From NCBI GenBank assembly GCA_000494145.1, contig AWOE01000008.1, positions 23,156 through 40,456 on the forward strand: 17,301 nt of DNA, read 5' to 3'. How positions within the stretch are numbered: the stretch's first letter is position 1; each line of letters starts with the position of its first letter. Source of the DNA: Candidatus Calditenuaceae archaeon JGI OTU-1. Lineage in GTDB: Archaea > Thermoproteota > Nitrososphaeria_A > Caldarchaeales > Calditenuaceae. The position numbers and the translations under genes were made by a program. The notes below the pieces were generated by a model that worked only from the letters and a program-made list of their open reading frames with translations, was not told the DNA's origin and ran no database searches. Positions 1-9,720 of the stretch are shown one piece after another.

Positions 1-925
1 CCCCCGTCCAGAGGCTCCCCTCCCGGGCGATCCGGGTCAGGTGAAGCGCGTACATCGACCACCAGATCCCTCCGCGACCCATCAGCCTGAGCGAGGCCGA
101 CAGGAGGCCCGGCACCCTCAGGTACCTGGGCATCCTCCTCGGAGGCTCCATCAGGACCGTCAGCAGGACCGGCGAGACCGAGGTGTAGAAGTCGACCCTC
201 GAGAAGGTCGCGTAGGCGGCCAAGAGAAGGGCGAGGTAGAAGGCGACTACGGGGAGCGCGGAGCTGTTGCCGCTGAGGAGGAGCGCCAGCGCATGGACCG
301 GATGGTACGCCGTCCACCGGGGGGCCTCTAGGCCGGCTGCGTGGAGGACCAAGGGCAGAGAGATCAGGCCCGTGACGGCCCATCCGAGGACCCTCGAGGC
401 CCTCGCGCCGACGATCGACCTCGAGATCCCGAGGAGGTGCGAGGTCATGGCCGCCATCAGGATGGCCGTCGTGTAAGAGAGCGCCGCGGCCGGCAGGTAA
501 TGCGCGTGCCTCGGATACGTCAGCACCGCTATGGCAACGAGCGAGGTGGGAACCGAGTAGACGCCCAGCAACATCACCTGGAAGAGCAGGTCCGAGAGCA
601 GGAAGACGTGGGGCCTGACCGGCGTCGTGAGGACGAACTCGACCTCGTACGGGAAGGCCGTTATCCCTCCTCGCGTCCCGAGGAACGCACCTATCGCGAG
701 CATCGCCGTCATCGTCACGACCGAGAGGGTCCCGAGGGCACCCGACTGTCCTGCGGGCGACTGGGATCCGAGGAAGCGGAGGAAGAGCGCCAACGCGCCG
801 ACCACGAAGGTCCAGAGCAGGTAGAACGTGAGGAGCGAGAGGACCGACCTCGGAGACCTCCTGACGTGGCCGAAGTACTGCCGCACCTTCGCCGCCAGCA
901 GGACCCAGATCAGCCGCTCCTCCAT
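1..925 (-). CDS. ABC-2-type transporter permease, 3' end outside window
   Basis: This is the membrane subunit of an ABC exporter, paired with the ATPase just upstream. I translated it by hand from ATG at 925; the frame stays open for 308 codons to the window edge, so the C-terminus is missing. The protein starts MEERLIWVLLAAKVRQYFGH and has long hydrophobic stretches separated by short Arg-rich loops: about residues 34-52, 68-86, 114-132, 140-160 and further ones near 185-200 and 220-240. This fits the polytopic ABC-2 fold, though no sharp family motif is visible. The start lies inside the end of the ATPase gene (16-base overlap), so the two are probably translationally coupled. The substrate cannot be read from the sequence; lipid, drug or peptide export are all possible. 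GC-rich third positions and frequent AGG match the neighbours. Confidence 0.72.
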   Translation of the reverse strand, partial: MEERLIWVLLAAKVRQYFGHVRRSPRSVLSLLTFYLLWTFVVGALALFLRFLGSQSPAGQSGALGTLSVVTMTAMLAIGAFLGTRGGITAFPYEVEFVLTTPVRPHVFLLSDLLFQVMLLGVYSVPTSLVAIAVLTYPRHAHYLPAAALSYTTAILMAAMTSHLLGISRSIVGARASRVLGWAVTGLISLPLVLHAAGLEAPRWTAYHPVHALALLLSGNSSALPVVAFYLALLLAAYATFSRVDFYTSVSPVLLTVLMEPPRRMPRYLRVPGLLSASLRLMGRGGIWWSMYALHLTRIAREGSLWTG

Positions 926-1656
926 CTCGAGCCCCTCACGATGCTGATGAAGGCCTCCTCCAGCGTTGACCCCTCGTCGAGCCCTGCCCTCCTGACGATC
1001 TCGCCGATCGTCCCCGACGCCACCGCTACCCCCGCGTCGATGATGGTGACCCTGTCGCAGAGCCTCTCGACCGAGTCGAGCAGGTGCGTGCTCACCAGCA
1101 CCGCTCCACCCGCCTTCGCCGTCTCCCGCATCAGGAGCTTCGCTACCCTCTGGGACTCGGGATCGAGGCCGTTGAAGGGCTCGTCAAGCACCAGTACCCT
1201 GGGAGAGTTGATCACCGCGGCCGCGAAGGCCACCCTCTGCCTGGTCCCCTTGGAGAGGTCGTGGATCAGCCGGTTCGTGTGGGCCTCCACGCCGAAGAGC
1301 GAAGCCACCTCCTCCGCCCTCCTCCTGGCCTCCCCCGGCTCAAGGCCCTTCAGCCTCGCGACCAGCAAAAGGAACTCCATGACCGTCAGGTACTCCGGGA
1401 GGGCAGGGTTCTCAGGCAGGTAACCGATCAGCTCCCTGAAGCCCCTGTCGTCCGGCACCTCCCTCCCTCCGACCCTTACCGTTCCCCTGTCGGCCCTCAG
1501 CAACCCCACGACGCACTTGACGGTGGTGGTCTTACCCGCACCGTTAGGCCCCAGAAGGCCGTGGATCTCTCCGGCCTCCACCGTGAACGTCAGGCCCTTG
1601 ACGACCGGGCCCTCGCCGAAGTCCTTCCAGAGGTCCCTGACCTCGATCAGCCCCAT
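910..1656 (-). CDS. ABC transporter ATP-binding protein (exporter type)
   Basis: Nucleotide-binding subunit that powers the ABC-2 permease encoded directly downstream. The 248-residue protein has every ABC ATPase landmark: Walker A GPNGAGKT at 36-43, a Q-loop position reading YLPEN (Glu82 in place of Gln, common in ABC-2-type ATPases), signature LSKGT at 134-138, Walker B VLVLDEP at about 154-160, D-loop NGLD at 162-165 and the switch histidine in STH at 191. The length is right for a stand-alone domain. The ATG at 1656 is used because the family's usual N-terminus (IEVRDLWKDFG) follows at once. It lies 45 bases after the DUF92 stop, so it could be read from the hisS transcript or from its own weak promoter in that gap. 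The substrate is unknown. Confidence 0.9.
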   Translation of the reverse strand: MGLIEVRDLWKDFGEGPVVKGLTFTVEAGEIHGLLGPNGAGKTTTVKCVVGLLRADRGTVRVGGREVPDDRGFRELIGYLPENPALPEYLTVMEFLLLVARLKGLEPGEARRRAEEVASLFGVEAHTNRLIHDLSKGTRQRVAFAAAVINSPRVLVLDEPFNGLDPESQRVAKLLMRETAKAGGAVLVSTHLLDSVERLCDRVTIIDAGVAVASGTIGEIVRRAGLDEGSTLEEAFISIVRGSRWRSG

Positions 1657-1683
1657 GCCTGAAGGACCGTGTCGTGGACGTGG

Positions 1684-1692
1684 TGAAAAAGC
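1684..1692 (-). terminator. T-rich tract after the DUF92 gene
   Basis: On the minus strand the 45-base gap between the DUF92 stop and the ABC ATPase start contains GCTTTTTCA. A run of five T on the non-template strand is the minimal archaeal termination signal, so this may end part of the hisS-DUF92 transcript. It also lies about 31 bases before the ATPase ATG, so it could instead be a poor TATA-like element. The sequence alone does not decide between these. Confidence 0.28.
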
Positions 1693-1701
1693 GTTAGCTC
1701 G

Positions 1702-2511
1702 TCAGAGGAACGCATAGACGGCCGCCGCCACAACAGCGCCCGTCAGCGCGCAGACCGCGTTGACCGCCTGGTTGTCGAAGCCCCTCACCCCCCTCACGAG
1801 CTCGGCAGGCTCACCGCAGTGGTTCGGCAGCTCGGTGAGGGCCCCGCAGACCCTGCACCTGTAGAGGGACTGGAGGAGTTGGCCCGCCACGCTGTCGGCG
1901 GTCGCTCCGATCGTCGAGGCCAGCAGAACGGTCACCAGCAGCTTGACCGGGTCCAGGGGGTTCGTGAAGAAGAGCAGCGAGACCGCATAGGATGTCATGG
2001 CGGCCATGAGCACGCCCACGTAGCCCAGCGCCGTCACGCCTCCCGGCTCCCCCGGCCTCGCCTCGCCGAACCCGATGATCCTCCTGACCCTGCCCCTGCT
2101 GAGGAGGCCTACCTCGGTGGCCATCGTGTCGGCGAAGACGGCGGCCACCGACCCGATGAAGGCGTAGAGGTAGAGGTGGCGGTTGCTCGCGTCGAGGGCG
2201 CTCATGACCGCCGCGACCCCTGCGACCCCTCCGTTCCCGAGGACGTTCCTCCAGCCCCTCGTCCCTCCCTTCAGCTCGGCCGCTCCGACCGACCTCTTCC
2301 TCTCGTAGCCGATGCGCGTGAAGGCCGCCGAGACCGCCAGGAACGTCACCAGCAGAAGGGCCCCTCCCCTCCCGACGGTGAGGTAGACGACGGCGCCGAG
2401 GAGGACCGCCACAGCACCGCCCGCCGCATCGAGGGCCCTCGTCCGCCAGACGACGACGCTGACGACCGCGAGGAAGACCGCCGCCTCGAGCAGGAGCCAG
2501 GGGTCAACCAT
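1702..2511 (-). CDS. DUF92 (TIGR00297) family membrane protein
   Basis: A 269-residue polytopic membrane protein of the DUF92 family. Characterised plant relatives (VTE6) are CTP-dependent phytyl-phosphate kinases, so an isoprenoid-phosphate kinase role is possible here but not shown. Diagnostic stretches are RGWRNVLGNGG at 85-95, ADTMATEVG at 127-135, PGEPGGVT at 153-160 and GATADSVAGQ at 202-211. The Gly/Asp-rich pieces between hydrophobic helices are typical of the family. About six to seven membrane segments are visible. A loop at 217-235 carries CRVCG followed by HC (Cys219, Cys222, His231, Cys232), which could bind a metal. The ATG overlaps the end of hisS by 8 bases (ATGGTTGA), implying translational coupling. 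Family assignment is confident; the reaction is inferred only from distant relatives. Confidence 0.85.
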   Translation of the reverse strand: MVDPWLLLEAAVFLAVVSVVVWRTRALDAAGGAVAVLLGAVVYLTVGRGGALLLVTFLAVSAAFTRIGYERKRSVGAAELKGGTRGWRNVLGNGGVAGVAAVMSALDASNRHLYLYAFIGSVAAVFADTMATEVGLLSRGRVRRIIGFGEARPGEPGGVTALGYVGVLMAAMTSYAVSLLFFTNPLDPVKLLVTVLLASTIGATADSVAGQLLQSLYRCRVCGALTELPNHCGEPAELVRGVRGFDNQAVNAVCALTGAVVAAAVYAFL

Positions 2512-3802
2512 CTCCCAGCAACCTCTCTACCTCCTCCGCCACCCCCTCCACCGGAACCTCCACCTGCCTGCCCTCCCTCATGTCCCTGATGACCGCAGTT
2601 CCCCTCTCCCTCTCGCGGCTCCCTATGATGACCACGAGCCTCACTCCCCTCTCCGACGCGAGGCCCAGCTCGTCTCCCAGCGACCTTCCCGGGAAGGACA
2701 TCTCCGCCTCTATCCCCCTCCTCCTTATCGCGTCGGCCACCGTCAAGGCCCGCTCCGATTCGGCCCTGCCCAGCGGCTTCACCAGAACCCTCGGAGCCCT
2801 CAACCTCGGCCTGTAGTCCGTCCTGTCGACGAGGTACTGCATCACCCTTGTCACGCCTATCGCGACCCCCACTCCCGGGAAGTCCCTCCCGCCGAAGAGC
2901 CCGATCAGGCCGTCGTACCTCCCTCCGCCCGCGAGGGCCACGCTCGCCTTCGGACCGTAGACCTCGAAGATCACCCCGGTGTAGTAGCTGAGGCCCCTCG
3001 CGAAGCCGGGGTCGTAACGGATCCTCTCCCTGCCCACCAGCTCCCCGAGGACCCTGTACACCGCCTCCAGCTCCTCCACCTGCGGCCCCGCACCTTCTAT
3101 CCCGGAGAGCAGCTCCCTCACCGATCCGATGTCACCTGACCCTCCTCCCGAGACGAGGGCCTCGTAGGCCTCCGCCGCCTGCCGGTCAGAGGAGTTCCTC
3201 CTCACCAGCCCCAGCGCCTCCTCCCTCCTCCCCCTGTCGATGAGGGAGAGGATGCGGTCCTGATTCTCCTCCCTTATCCCGCACGCCGAGAGGACGGCCC
3301 TGTGGACGCCGACGTGCCCGAGCTTCACCCAGAAGTCGCCGATCCCCACCGAACCGAAGAAGTCCCTGCAGATCAGGACCTGCTCCGCATCGGCCATCGG
3401 GTCCCTGACGCCGATCAGCTCGAAACCCGCGTGGTAGAACCTCCTCCGCCTCCCCCACTGGGGCTCGTCCAGCCTGTAGCAGTCGGCGATGTAACCGAGC
3501 CGGACCGGAAGCGGCCTCCTGCTCAGCCTCGCCGCGAAGAGCCTCGCCACGGGAGCCGTCATCTCGGGCCTCAGCACCAGCCTCCTTCCGTGGGCGTCCT
3601 CGAAGCCGAACATGTGCGCCAGTATCTCCTCGCCGCTCTTCACCGCGAAGAGCTCGTAGTGCTCCACCGTCGGCGTCTCGATCGGCTGGTACCCGTACGC
3701 CTCCATCAGGGTCCTCGCGGTCCTGACCAGCTCTTCGTGGACCGCGTACTCCTCCGGCGTCAGGTCGTCCATGCCCTTCGGCGGCTCGAGGGGAGGCCTC
3801 AA
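2504..3802 (-). CDS. hisS: histidyl-tRNA synthetase
   Basis: Class II synthetase that charges tRNA-His in the cytoplasm. The 432-residue length is normal. Visible landmarks are the N-terminal PKGMDDLTPEE (8-18, equivalent to the usual PRG-x-D), class II motif 1 around residues 36-52, LRPEMTAPVAR at 77-87 (ATP and histidine site), motif 2 in GRRRRFYHAGFELIG (117-131), the HisRS-specific ARGLSYYTG (268-276), motif 3 AGGGRYDGL (291-299) and a C-terminal anticodon-binding domain from about 338. The C-terminal domain and both histidine motifs argue against the HisZ paralogue. Motif 2 is unusual: the common REF-x-Q reads RRF-Y-H. The start is TTG at 3802, chosen because homology begins at once and a TATA-like box lies about 28 bases upstream. 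The next gene (DUF92) overlaps by 8 bases. Confidence 0.93.
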   Translation of the reverse strand: MRPPLEPPKGMDDLTPEEYAVHEELVRTARTLMEAYGYQPIETPTVEHYELFAVKSGEEILAHMFGFEDAHGRRLVLRPEMTAPVARLFAARLSRRPLPVRLGYIADCYRLDEPQWGRRRRFYHAGFELIGVRDPMADAEQVLICRDFFGSVGIGDFWVKLGHVGVHRAVLSACGIREENQDRILSLIDRGRREEALGLVRRNSSDRQAAEAYEALVSGGGSGDIGSVRELLSGIEGAGPQVEELEAVYRVLGELVGRERIRYDPGFARGLSYYTGVIFEVYGPKASVALAGGGRYDGLIGLFGGRDFPGVGVAIGVTRVMQYLVDRTDYRPRLRAPRVLVKPLGRAESERALTVADAIRRRGIEAEMSFPGRSLGDELGLASERGVRLVVIIGSRERERGTAVIRDMREGRQVEVPVEGVAEEVERLLGDG

Positions 3803-3824
3803 CCTGTGCCTGCTCCTCTCTCCC

Positions 3825-3835
3825 GTTATTTATCC
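3825..3835 (-). promoter_or_regulatory. TATA-like box for hisS
   Basis: Minus-strand GGATAAATAAC is the only A/T-rich patch in a GC-rich spacer. Its centre is about 28 bases before the TTG start of hisS. With the usual archaeal spacing of about 25 bases from box to transcription start, the mRNA would begin at or within a few bases of the TTG. The GGAG sequence further upstream of the TTG would then not be transcribed. This is position-based inference with no mapped start. Confidence 0.6.
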
Positions 3836-3930
3836 CGCAACCCATCAAGGAGGACCGCAGACGTCGTGACCGTTCTGTCCCGCAGAGGAGGGACTGGACG
3901 CTATGGATGACGCTGCGGACGGAGATGTGT

Positions 3931-3944
3931 AGAGGAAAAGAAGG
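3931..3944 (-). terminator. Pyrimidine-rich likely terminator of the 23S transcript
   Basis: Just past the 23S processing stem the minus strand reads CCTTCTTTTCCTCT, a T/C-rich tract of the kind that ends archaeal transcripts without a required hairpin. It lies 17-30 bases beyond the stem's outer base pair and before the hisS promoter, the expected place for the end of the rRNA transcription unit. The 3836-3960 spacer holds nothing else that I can recognise, and no 5S or tRNA gene. Confidence 0.45.
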
Positions 3945-3960
3945 CGGAGATAGGAGGGGT

Positions 3961-3987
3961 GGAGCGCTTTGGCATAGGGTGCGCTTA

Positions 3988-3996
<9 letters not shown>
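3961..3996 (-). other. 3' strand of the pre-23S processing stem with bulge-helix-bulge
   Basis: This segment pairs with 7039-7076 to enclose the 23S gene. Working inward from the outer end, the pairing is 7 bp (3961-3967 with 7070-7076), a 3-nt bulge on this strand (3968-3970), 4 bp (3971-3974 with 7066-7069), a 3-nt bulge on the other strand (7063-7065), 10 bp (3975-3984 with 7053-7062), a small internal loop, then 9 bp (3988-3996 with 7039-7047). A 4-bp helix flanked by 3-nt bulges on opposite strands is the bulge-helix-bulge substrate of the archaeal splicing endonuclease. Pre-23S is therefore probably excised, and possibly circularised, here. I checked the complementarity base by base. 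Confidence 0.85.
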
Positions 3997-7038
<3,042 letters not shown>

Positions 7039-7047
<9 letters not shown>

Positions 7048-7076
7048 CCAAGGCGCACCCTATCTTGCCGCGCTCC
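7039..7076 (-). other. 5' strand of the pre-23S processing stem with bulge-helix-bulge
   Basis: Partner of 3961-3996. Reading the minus strand 5' to 3': GGAGCGC (7 bp), GGCA (the central 4-bp helix), AGA (3-nt bulge), TAGGGTGCGC (10 bp), CTTGG (internal loop facing TAA) and CCCGGACAG (9 bp, base of mature 23S helix 1). The facing bulge on the 3' strand is AAA. The geometry matches the strict hBHBh' form with no mismatch in the 4-bp core. Confidence 0.85.
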
Positions 7077-7187
7077 ACCGCCTCCCATGCCGCGGTCACA
7101 GCGTAAGCTCCCGCATCCCGCCACGGGGCCTCTCCCCCGGGGCGTTCACGCCAACTGAGATTAGTGGAAAGGGACCCTATTAAACCA
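7077..7187 (-). promoter_or_regulatory. Promoter and leader of the free-standing 23S unit
   Basis: Minus-strand TTTAATAG (7177-7184) is the only good TATA-like box upstream of 23S. The usual spacing puts the transcription start near 7155, giving a leader of about 80 bases before the processing stem. The leader is GC-rich and contains a short hairpin GGCG-TGAA-CGCC (7142-7153). A small inverted repeat, CCATC-C-GATGG (7185-7195), lies immediately upstream of the box where BRE or regulator contacts would fall. The leader has no 16S or tRNA-like sequence. Between here and the box at 7290 (about 7196-7289) I see nothing recognisable. Confidence 0.55.
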
Positions 7188-7289
7188 TCCGATGGATAAG
7201 GCAAGAAAGAGCGATCAACAGCCGGATCCACGACAGCGCGCAGGCCGTCAACCCTTCGGTTTCGTGTCCCGGGTCTCCGGGAAGAGAAC

Positions 7290-7298
7290 AATAATTAA
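7290..7298 (+). promoter_or_regulatory. TATA-like box for the small membrane protein gene
   Basis: AATAATTAA in a GC-rich surrounding, centred about 30 bases before the ATG at 7324, preceded by a purine-rich GAAGAGAA that could serve as BRE. The predicted start is near 7320, so the mRNA would be leaderless or nearly so. The box supports ATG 7324 over the longer in-frame start at 7192, which lies upstream of it. Confidence 0.5.
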
Positions 7299-7323
7299 AC
7301 GCTGGGTGATGGGGGTGGACGGA

Positions 7324-7491
7324 ATGCCGGAGGCGTGGGAGGTCGTCTCGGTCATCGCGATCTTCCTCTTCGTCCTGCTCCTGGCCTTAGCGGTGATCGG
7401 CCTCGCTGACCTGATGAGGACTGTCGGCCGTCTCCTCGGCATCGCCCTTCCCTTTGTCCATCCGATCCACTTCGTGCTCCTGTTCTCTTGA
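7324..7491 (+). CDS. small membrane protein, 55 residues, function unknown
   Basis: I do not recognise a family. From ATG 7324 the protein has an acidic-aromatic start (MPEAWEVV), one strong membrane segment at about residues 8-27, a short cationic patch around LMRTVGR (29-35) and a second hydrophobic stretch at about 36-54 ending FVLLFS. It is therefore likely an integral membrane protein with one or two helices. Support for it being real: GC-rich third positions throughout, a TATA-like box at the right distance, and no better reading on the other strand. The longer frame from 7192 adds a hydrophilic stretch with different codon use and lies upstream of the box, so I excluded it. It ends 5 bases from the convergent rhomboid stop. 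It could still be chance coding in a GC-rich spacer. Confidence 0.5.
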   Translation: MPEAWEVVSVIAIFLFVLLLALAVIGLADLMRTVGRLLGIALPFVHPIHFVLLFS

Positions 7492-7496
7492 GAAAC

Positions 7497-8147
7497 TCAG
7501 TAATAGAATATGGCGTAGTATCTCCTGCGCAATAGACTCCTGAACCAGAGGCCCATCAGCATGCCGACCGCAAGGCCACCGACGTGTGCGGTGTAGGCTA
7601 TCGAGCTGAACGGCAAGGCTAGCGCCAGAACCGTCTGGATCAAGCCCATCAGCGTTATTGCCACGAAGGCCGGAGCTACGATCGGCAGGAAGTAGAAAAA
7701 GAACGCGACCGGCCTCCTCGGGTAAAGCACCGCGAAAGAGCCCATCACGCCGAAGACCGCACCCGACGCACCTATTGCAGGGATGAAAGCCGCCCGGGGA
7801 TCGAAGGTCACAGCGTACGTCAGCATGTAATAGACGTAGGCTATCCCTCCCACTATCCCGCTCAGGAAGTACAGCAACGTGAAACGCCCGCTGCCCACGG
7901 AGCTCTCTATGTCCCTTCCGAAGACGAAGAGGGCCCACATGTTGAAGAGTATGTGCAGGAAATCGGCGTGGAGGAACATCGAGGTGATCAACCTGTAGTA
8001 TTCGTAATCCAACGCGATCAGCGCCGGCACCGCGCCGAACGTCAGGAACGCCCTCGTCAGCCCCGTGACCAGAGAGAGGAGGAAGGCTATCAGGTTGACC
8101 GCTATCAGAACGTAAGTCACCACCGGCCTCCGCTCGACCTCGAACAT
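7497..8147 (-). CDS. rhomboid family intramembrane serine protease
   Basis: Membrane-embedded serine protease that cleaves transmembrane substrates within the bilayer. From ATG 8147 it is 216 residues with about six hydrophobic segments. Rhomboid hallmarks present are FLHADFLHILFNMWALFVFG (the HxxxN oxyanion region), GASGAVFG with the catalytic serine, and AHVGGLAVG with the catalytic histidine, in the correct order and spacing. The frame stays open upstream to an ATG at 8285, but those 46 codons use rare codons here (CGA, CTA, GCA, CGT), show no rhomboid similarity and would extend into the divergent spacer. A GGAG 12 bases before ATG 8147 and a GTTAAC-containing TATA-like patch about 32 bases upstream favour the shorter form. 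The substrate is unknown. It is convergent with the small membrane protein gene and divergent from the cyclic-diphosphoglycerate gene. Confidence 0.88.
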   Translation of the reverse strand: MFEVERRPVVTYVLIAVNLIAFLLSLVTGLTRAFLTFGAVPALIALDYEYYRLITSMFLHADFLHILFNMWALFVFGRDIESSVGSGRFTLLYFLSGIVGGIAYVYYMLTYAVTFDPRAAFIPAIGASGAVFGVMGSFAVLYPRRPVAFFFYFLPIVAPAFVAITLMGLIQTVLALALPFSSIAYTAHVGGLAVGMLMGLWFRSLLRRRYYAIFYY

Positions 8148-8311
8148 CGCCGTCGCAATCTCCTTCAAAGGGCACAAGTTAACAGTATCGCGTGGCTCGA
8201 AACCGCCCAGATCGTCCGTCAACGCGTCGTAACGATGTCCTGCAAACGAGAAACGAGCTGCTAGAATTCGCGGCACCTCCGGCATGACGGCCTACGGCGA
8301 GACGTCGGCGA

Positions 8312-8344
8312 AGGGTGATAGGTTTCCCGTGAAAAGCGGGTAAC
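8312..8344 (+). promoter_or_regulatory. Weak promoter and inverted repeat before the cDPG synthetase gene
   Basis: AGGGTGATAGGTTT (8312-8325) is the best, though weak, TATA-like patch at the leaderless distance from ATG 8346, centred about 26 bases upstream. Overlapping it is a near-perfect inverted repeat, GTTTCCCG (8322-8329) and CGGGTAAC (8337-8344), with seven of eight positions complementary and a 7-base spacer. It ends one base before the ATG, so it may be an operator over the transcription start or chance. The rest of the divergent spacer (8148-8311) shows nothing clear. Confidence 0.3.
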
Positions 8345-8345
8345 G

Positions 8346-9656
8346 ATGAGGCGGAAGGTCATCATCATGGGAGCTGCAGGCAGGGACTTCCACAACTTCA
8401 ACGTGAGGTACAGGGGCGATCCGAACTACGAGGTCGTGGCCTTCACCGCAGCCCAGATACCCGGCATAGCGGACAGGGTCTACCCTTACCCGCTTTCTGG
8501 AGACCTTTACCCGAACGGCATCCCGATCCTGAGCGAATCGGAGCTGCCCTCGCTGATCGAGCGGCACAACGTCGACGAGGTCGTGCTGTCCTACAGCGAC
8601 CTCTCCTTCCAGGAGGTCATGGAGAAGGCGTCGCTGGTCATATCGAGGGGCGCCGACTTCGTCCTCCTCGGTCCCAAGTCCACCTGCCTCAGATCGAGGG
8701 TGCCGGTTGTGGCCGTGACCGCCGTCAGGACCGGTGCCGGGAAGAGCACCGTGACGAGGTACGTCGTCCGTCTCCTGAGGAGCGCCGGCAGAAGGGTGGT
8801 GGTCGTCAGGCACCCGATGCCCTACGTTGACCTCAGGACTCCGGTACAGAGGTTCAGCAGCTACGAGGACCTCGAGAGGTACAACTGCACCTTCGAGGAG
8901 AGGGAGGAGTACGAGCCCCACATCAGGGAGGGGAACGTCGTCTACGCCGGAGTGGATTACGCCGAGGTCCTGAGAAGGGCCGAGGAGGAGGCCGAGGTCA
9001 TCGTCTGGGACGGAGGGAACAACGACTACCCCTTCTTCTGGCCCGACGTCCACATAGTGGTGGTCGATGCGCTGAGGCCCGGTCACGAGCGGAGCTACCA
9101 CCCGGGGATGGCCAACCTCCTGATGGCGGACGTCGTCGTGGTCAACAAGGCCAACGCCGCGAGCAGGGAGCAGGTCGAGGCGGTCCTGAGGTCGGTCAGG
9201 GAGCTGAACCCGAGGGCCCGCATCGCGTTGGCAGGAGCCAGGGTCACAACGGAGGGCGACGAGGACCTGAGGGGAAGGAGGGTCGTCGTGATCGAGGACG
9301 CACCTACCGTTACCCACGGTGGCATGCCGCACGCCGCAGGATACGCCGCGGCCAAGGAGGCCAACGCGGTGATCGTCGACCCCAGGCCCTTCGCCGTCGG
9401 AACGGTTGCGGAGATCTACAGGACGTACCCCCACATCGGCCCTGTCCTGCCGTCGCTGGGCTACACGGAGGAGCAGAGGAGAGACCTCGAGGAGACGCTG
9501 AGGAGGATCGACTGCGACGTCGTGGTCAACGCCTCGCCGACAGACCTCTCGAGGACCCTCCGGACCGGCAAGAAGTTCGTCCACGTGAGGTACGAGCTGC
9601 AGCTGCAGGGACCCGACGTCCTGGCCGAGGCCCTGAAGGAGAAGAACGTCATCTGA
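8346..9656 (+). CDS. cyclic 2,3-diphosphoglycerate synthetase family protein
   Basis: The named activity of this family is ATP-dependent cyclisation of 2,3-diphosphoglycerate to cyclic 2,3-diphosphoglycerate, a thermoprotectant shown in methanogens such as Methanothermus. Homologues are also annotated in many non-methanogens, where the role is less certain. The 436-residue length fits. Visible features are an N-terminal Rossmann-like half starting KVIIMGAAGRDFHNFN (4-19), a P-loop TGAGKST at 129-135 opening a second nucleotide-binding domain, WDGGNND at 221-227, a VNKAN strand end at 266-270 resembling an NKxD base-recognition motif, and GGMPHAAGYAAAK at 325-337. It is cytoplasmic with no signal peptide. 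ATG 8346 is the first in-frame start. It is transcribed alone. Family assignment is firm; the product in this organism is inferred. Confidence 0.85.
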   Translation: MRRKVIIMGAAGRDFHNFNVRYRGDPNYEVVAFTAAQIPGIADRVYPYPLSGDLYPNGIPILSESELPSLIERHNVDEVVLSYSDLSFQEVMEKASLVISRGADFVLLGPKSTCLRSRVPVVAVTAVRTGAGKSTVTRYVVRLLRSAGRRVVVVRHPMPYVDLRTPVQRFSSYEDLERYNCTFEEREEYEPHIREGNVVYAGVDYAEVLRRAEEEAEVIVWDGGNNDYPFFWPDVHIVVVDALRPGHERSYHPGMANLLMADVVVVNKANAASREQVEAVLRSVRELNPRARIALAGARVTTEGDEDLRGRRVVVIEDAPTVTHGGMPHAAGYAAAKEANAVIVDPRPFAVGTVAEIYRTYPHIGPVLPSLGYTEEQRRDLEETLRRIDCDVVVNASPTDLSRTLRTGKKFVHVRYELQLQGPDVLAEALKEKNVI

Positions 9657-9689
9657 TGGGGCCCTTTTCGTGCCGATCCCGTCCTAAAC

Positions 9690-9698
9690 CCTTTTACC
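9690..9698 (+). promoter_or_regulatory. TATA-like box for SRP RNA
   Basis: CCTTTTACC preceded by TAAA, the only A/T-rich element between the upstream CDS and the RNA gene. Its centre (about 9694) is 26-27 bases before the GG at 9721, which is exactly where the terminal helix of the SRP RNA begins. That agreement supports both calls. Confidence 0.6.
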
Positions 9699-9720
9699 TG
9701 AGGCTGGTGGATCGCGGAGT

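Noticed and set aside
341..1423. Long plus-strand frame of 360 codons opposite the ABC genes
   Set aside because: Composition is Arg/Glu/Pro shadow of GC-rich coding on the other strand, where both ABC genes have clear motifs.
3803..3960. 5S rRNA or tRNA after 23S
   Set aside because: No 5S core motif or tRNA T-arm consensus could be found on either strand in this spacer.
7192..7323. N-terminal extension of the small membrane protein
   Set aside because: It lies upstream of the likely TATA box and is hydrophilic with spacer-like codon use.
8148..8285. N-terminal extension of the rhomboid protein
   Set aside because: Codon use differs from the rest of the gene, it shows no rhomboid similarity, and the likely promoter and ribosome-binding site lie within it.
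8292..9584. 430-codon minus-strand frame opposite the cDPG synthetase gene
   Set aside because: It is the antisense shadow of a gene with a P-loop and full family similarity; no recognisable motif of its own.
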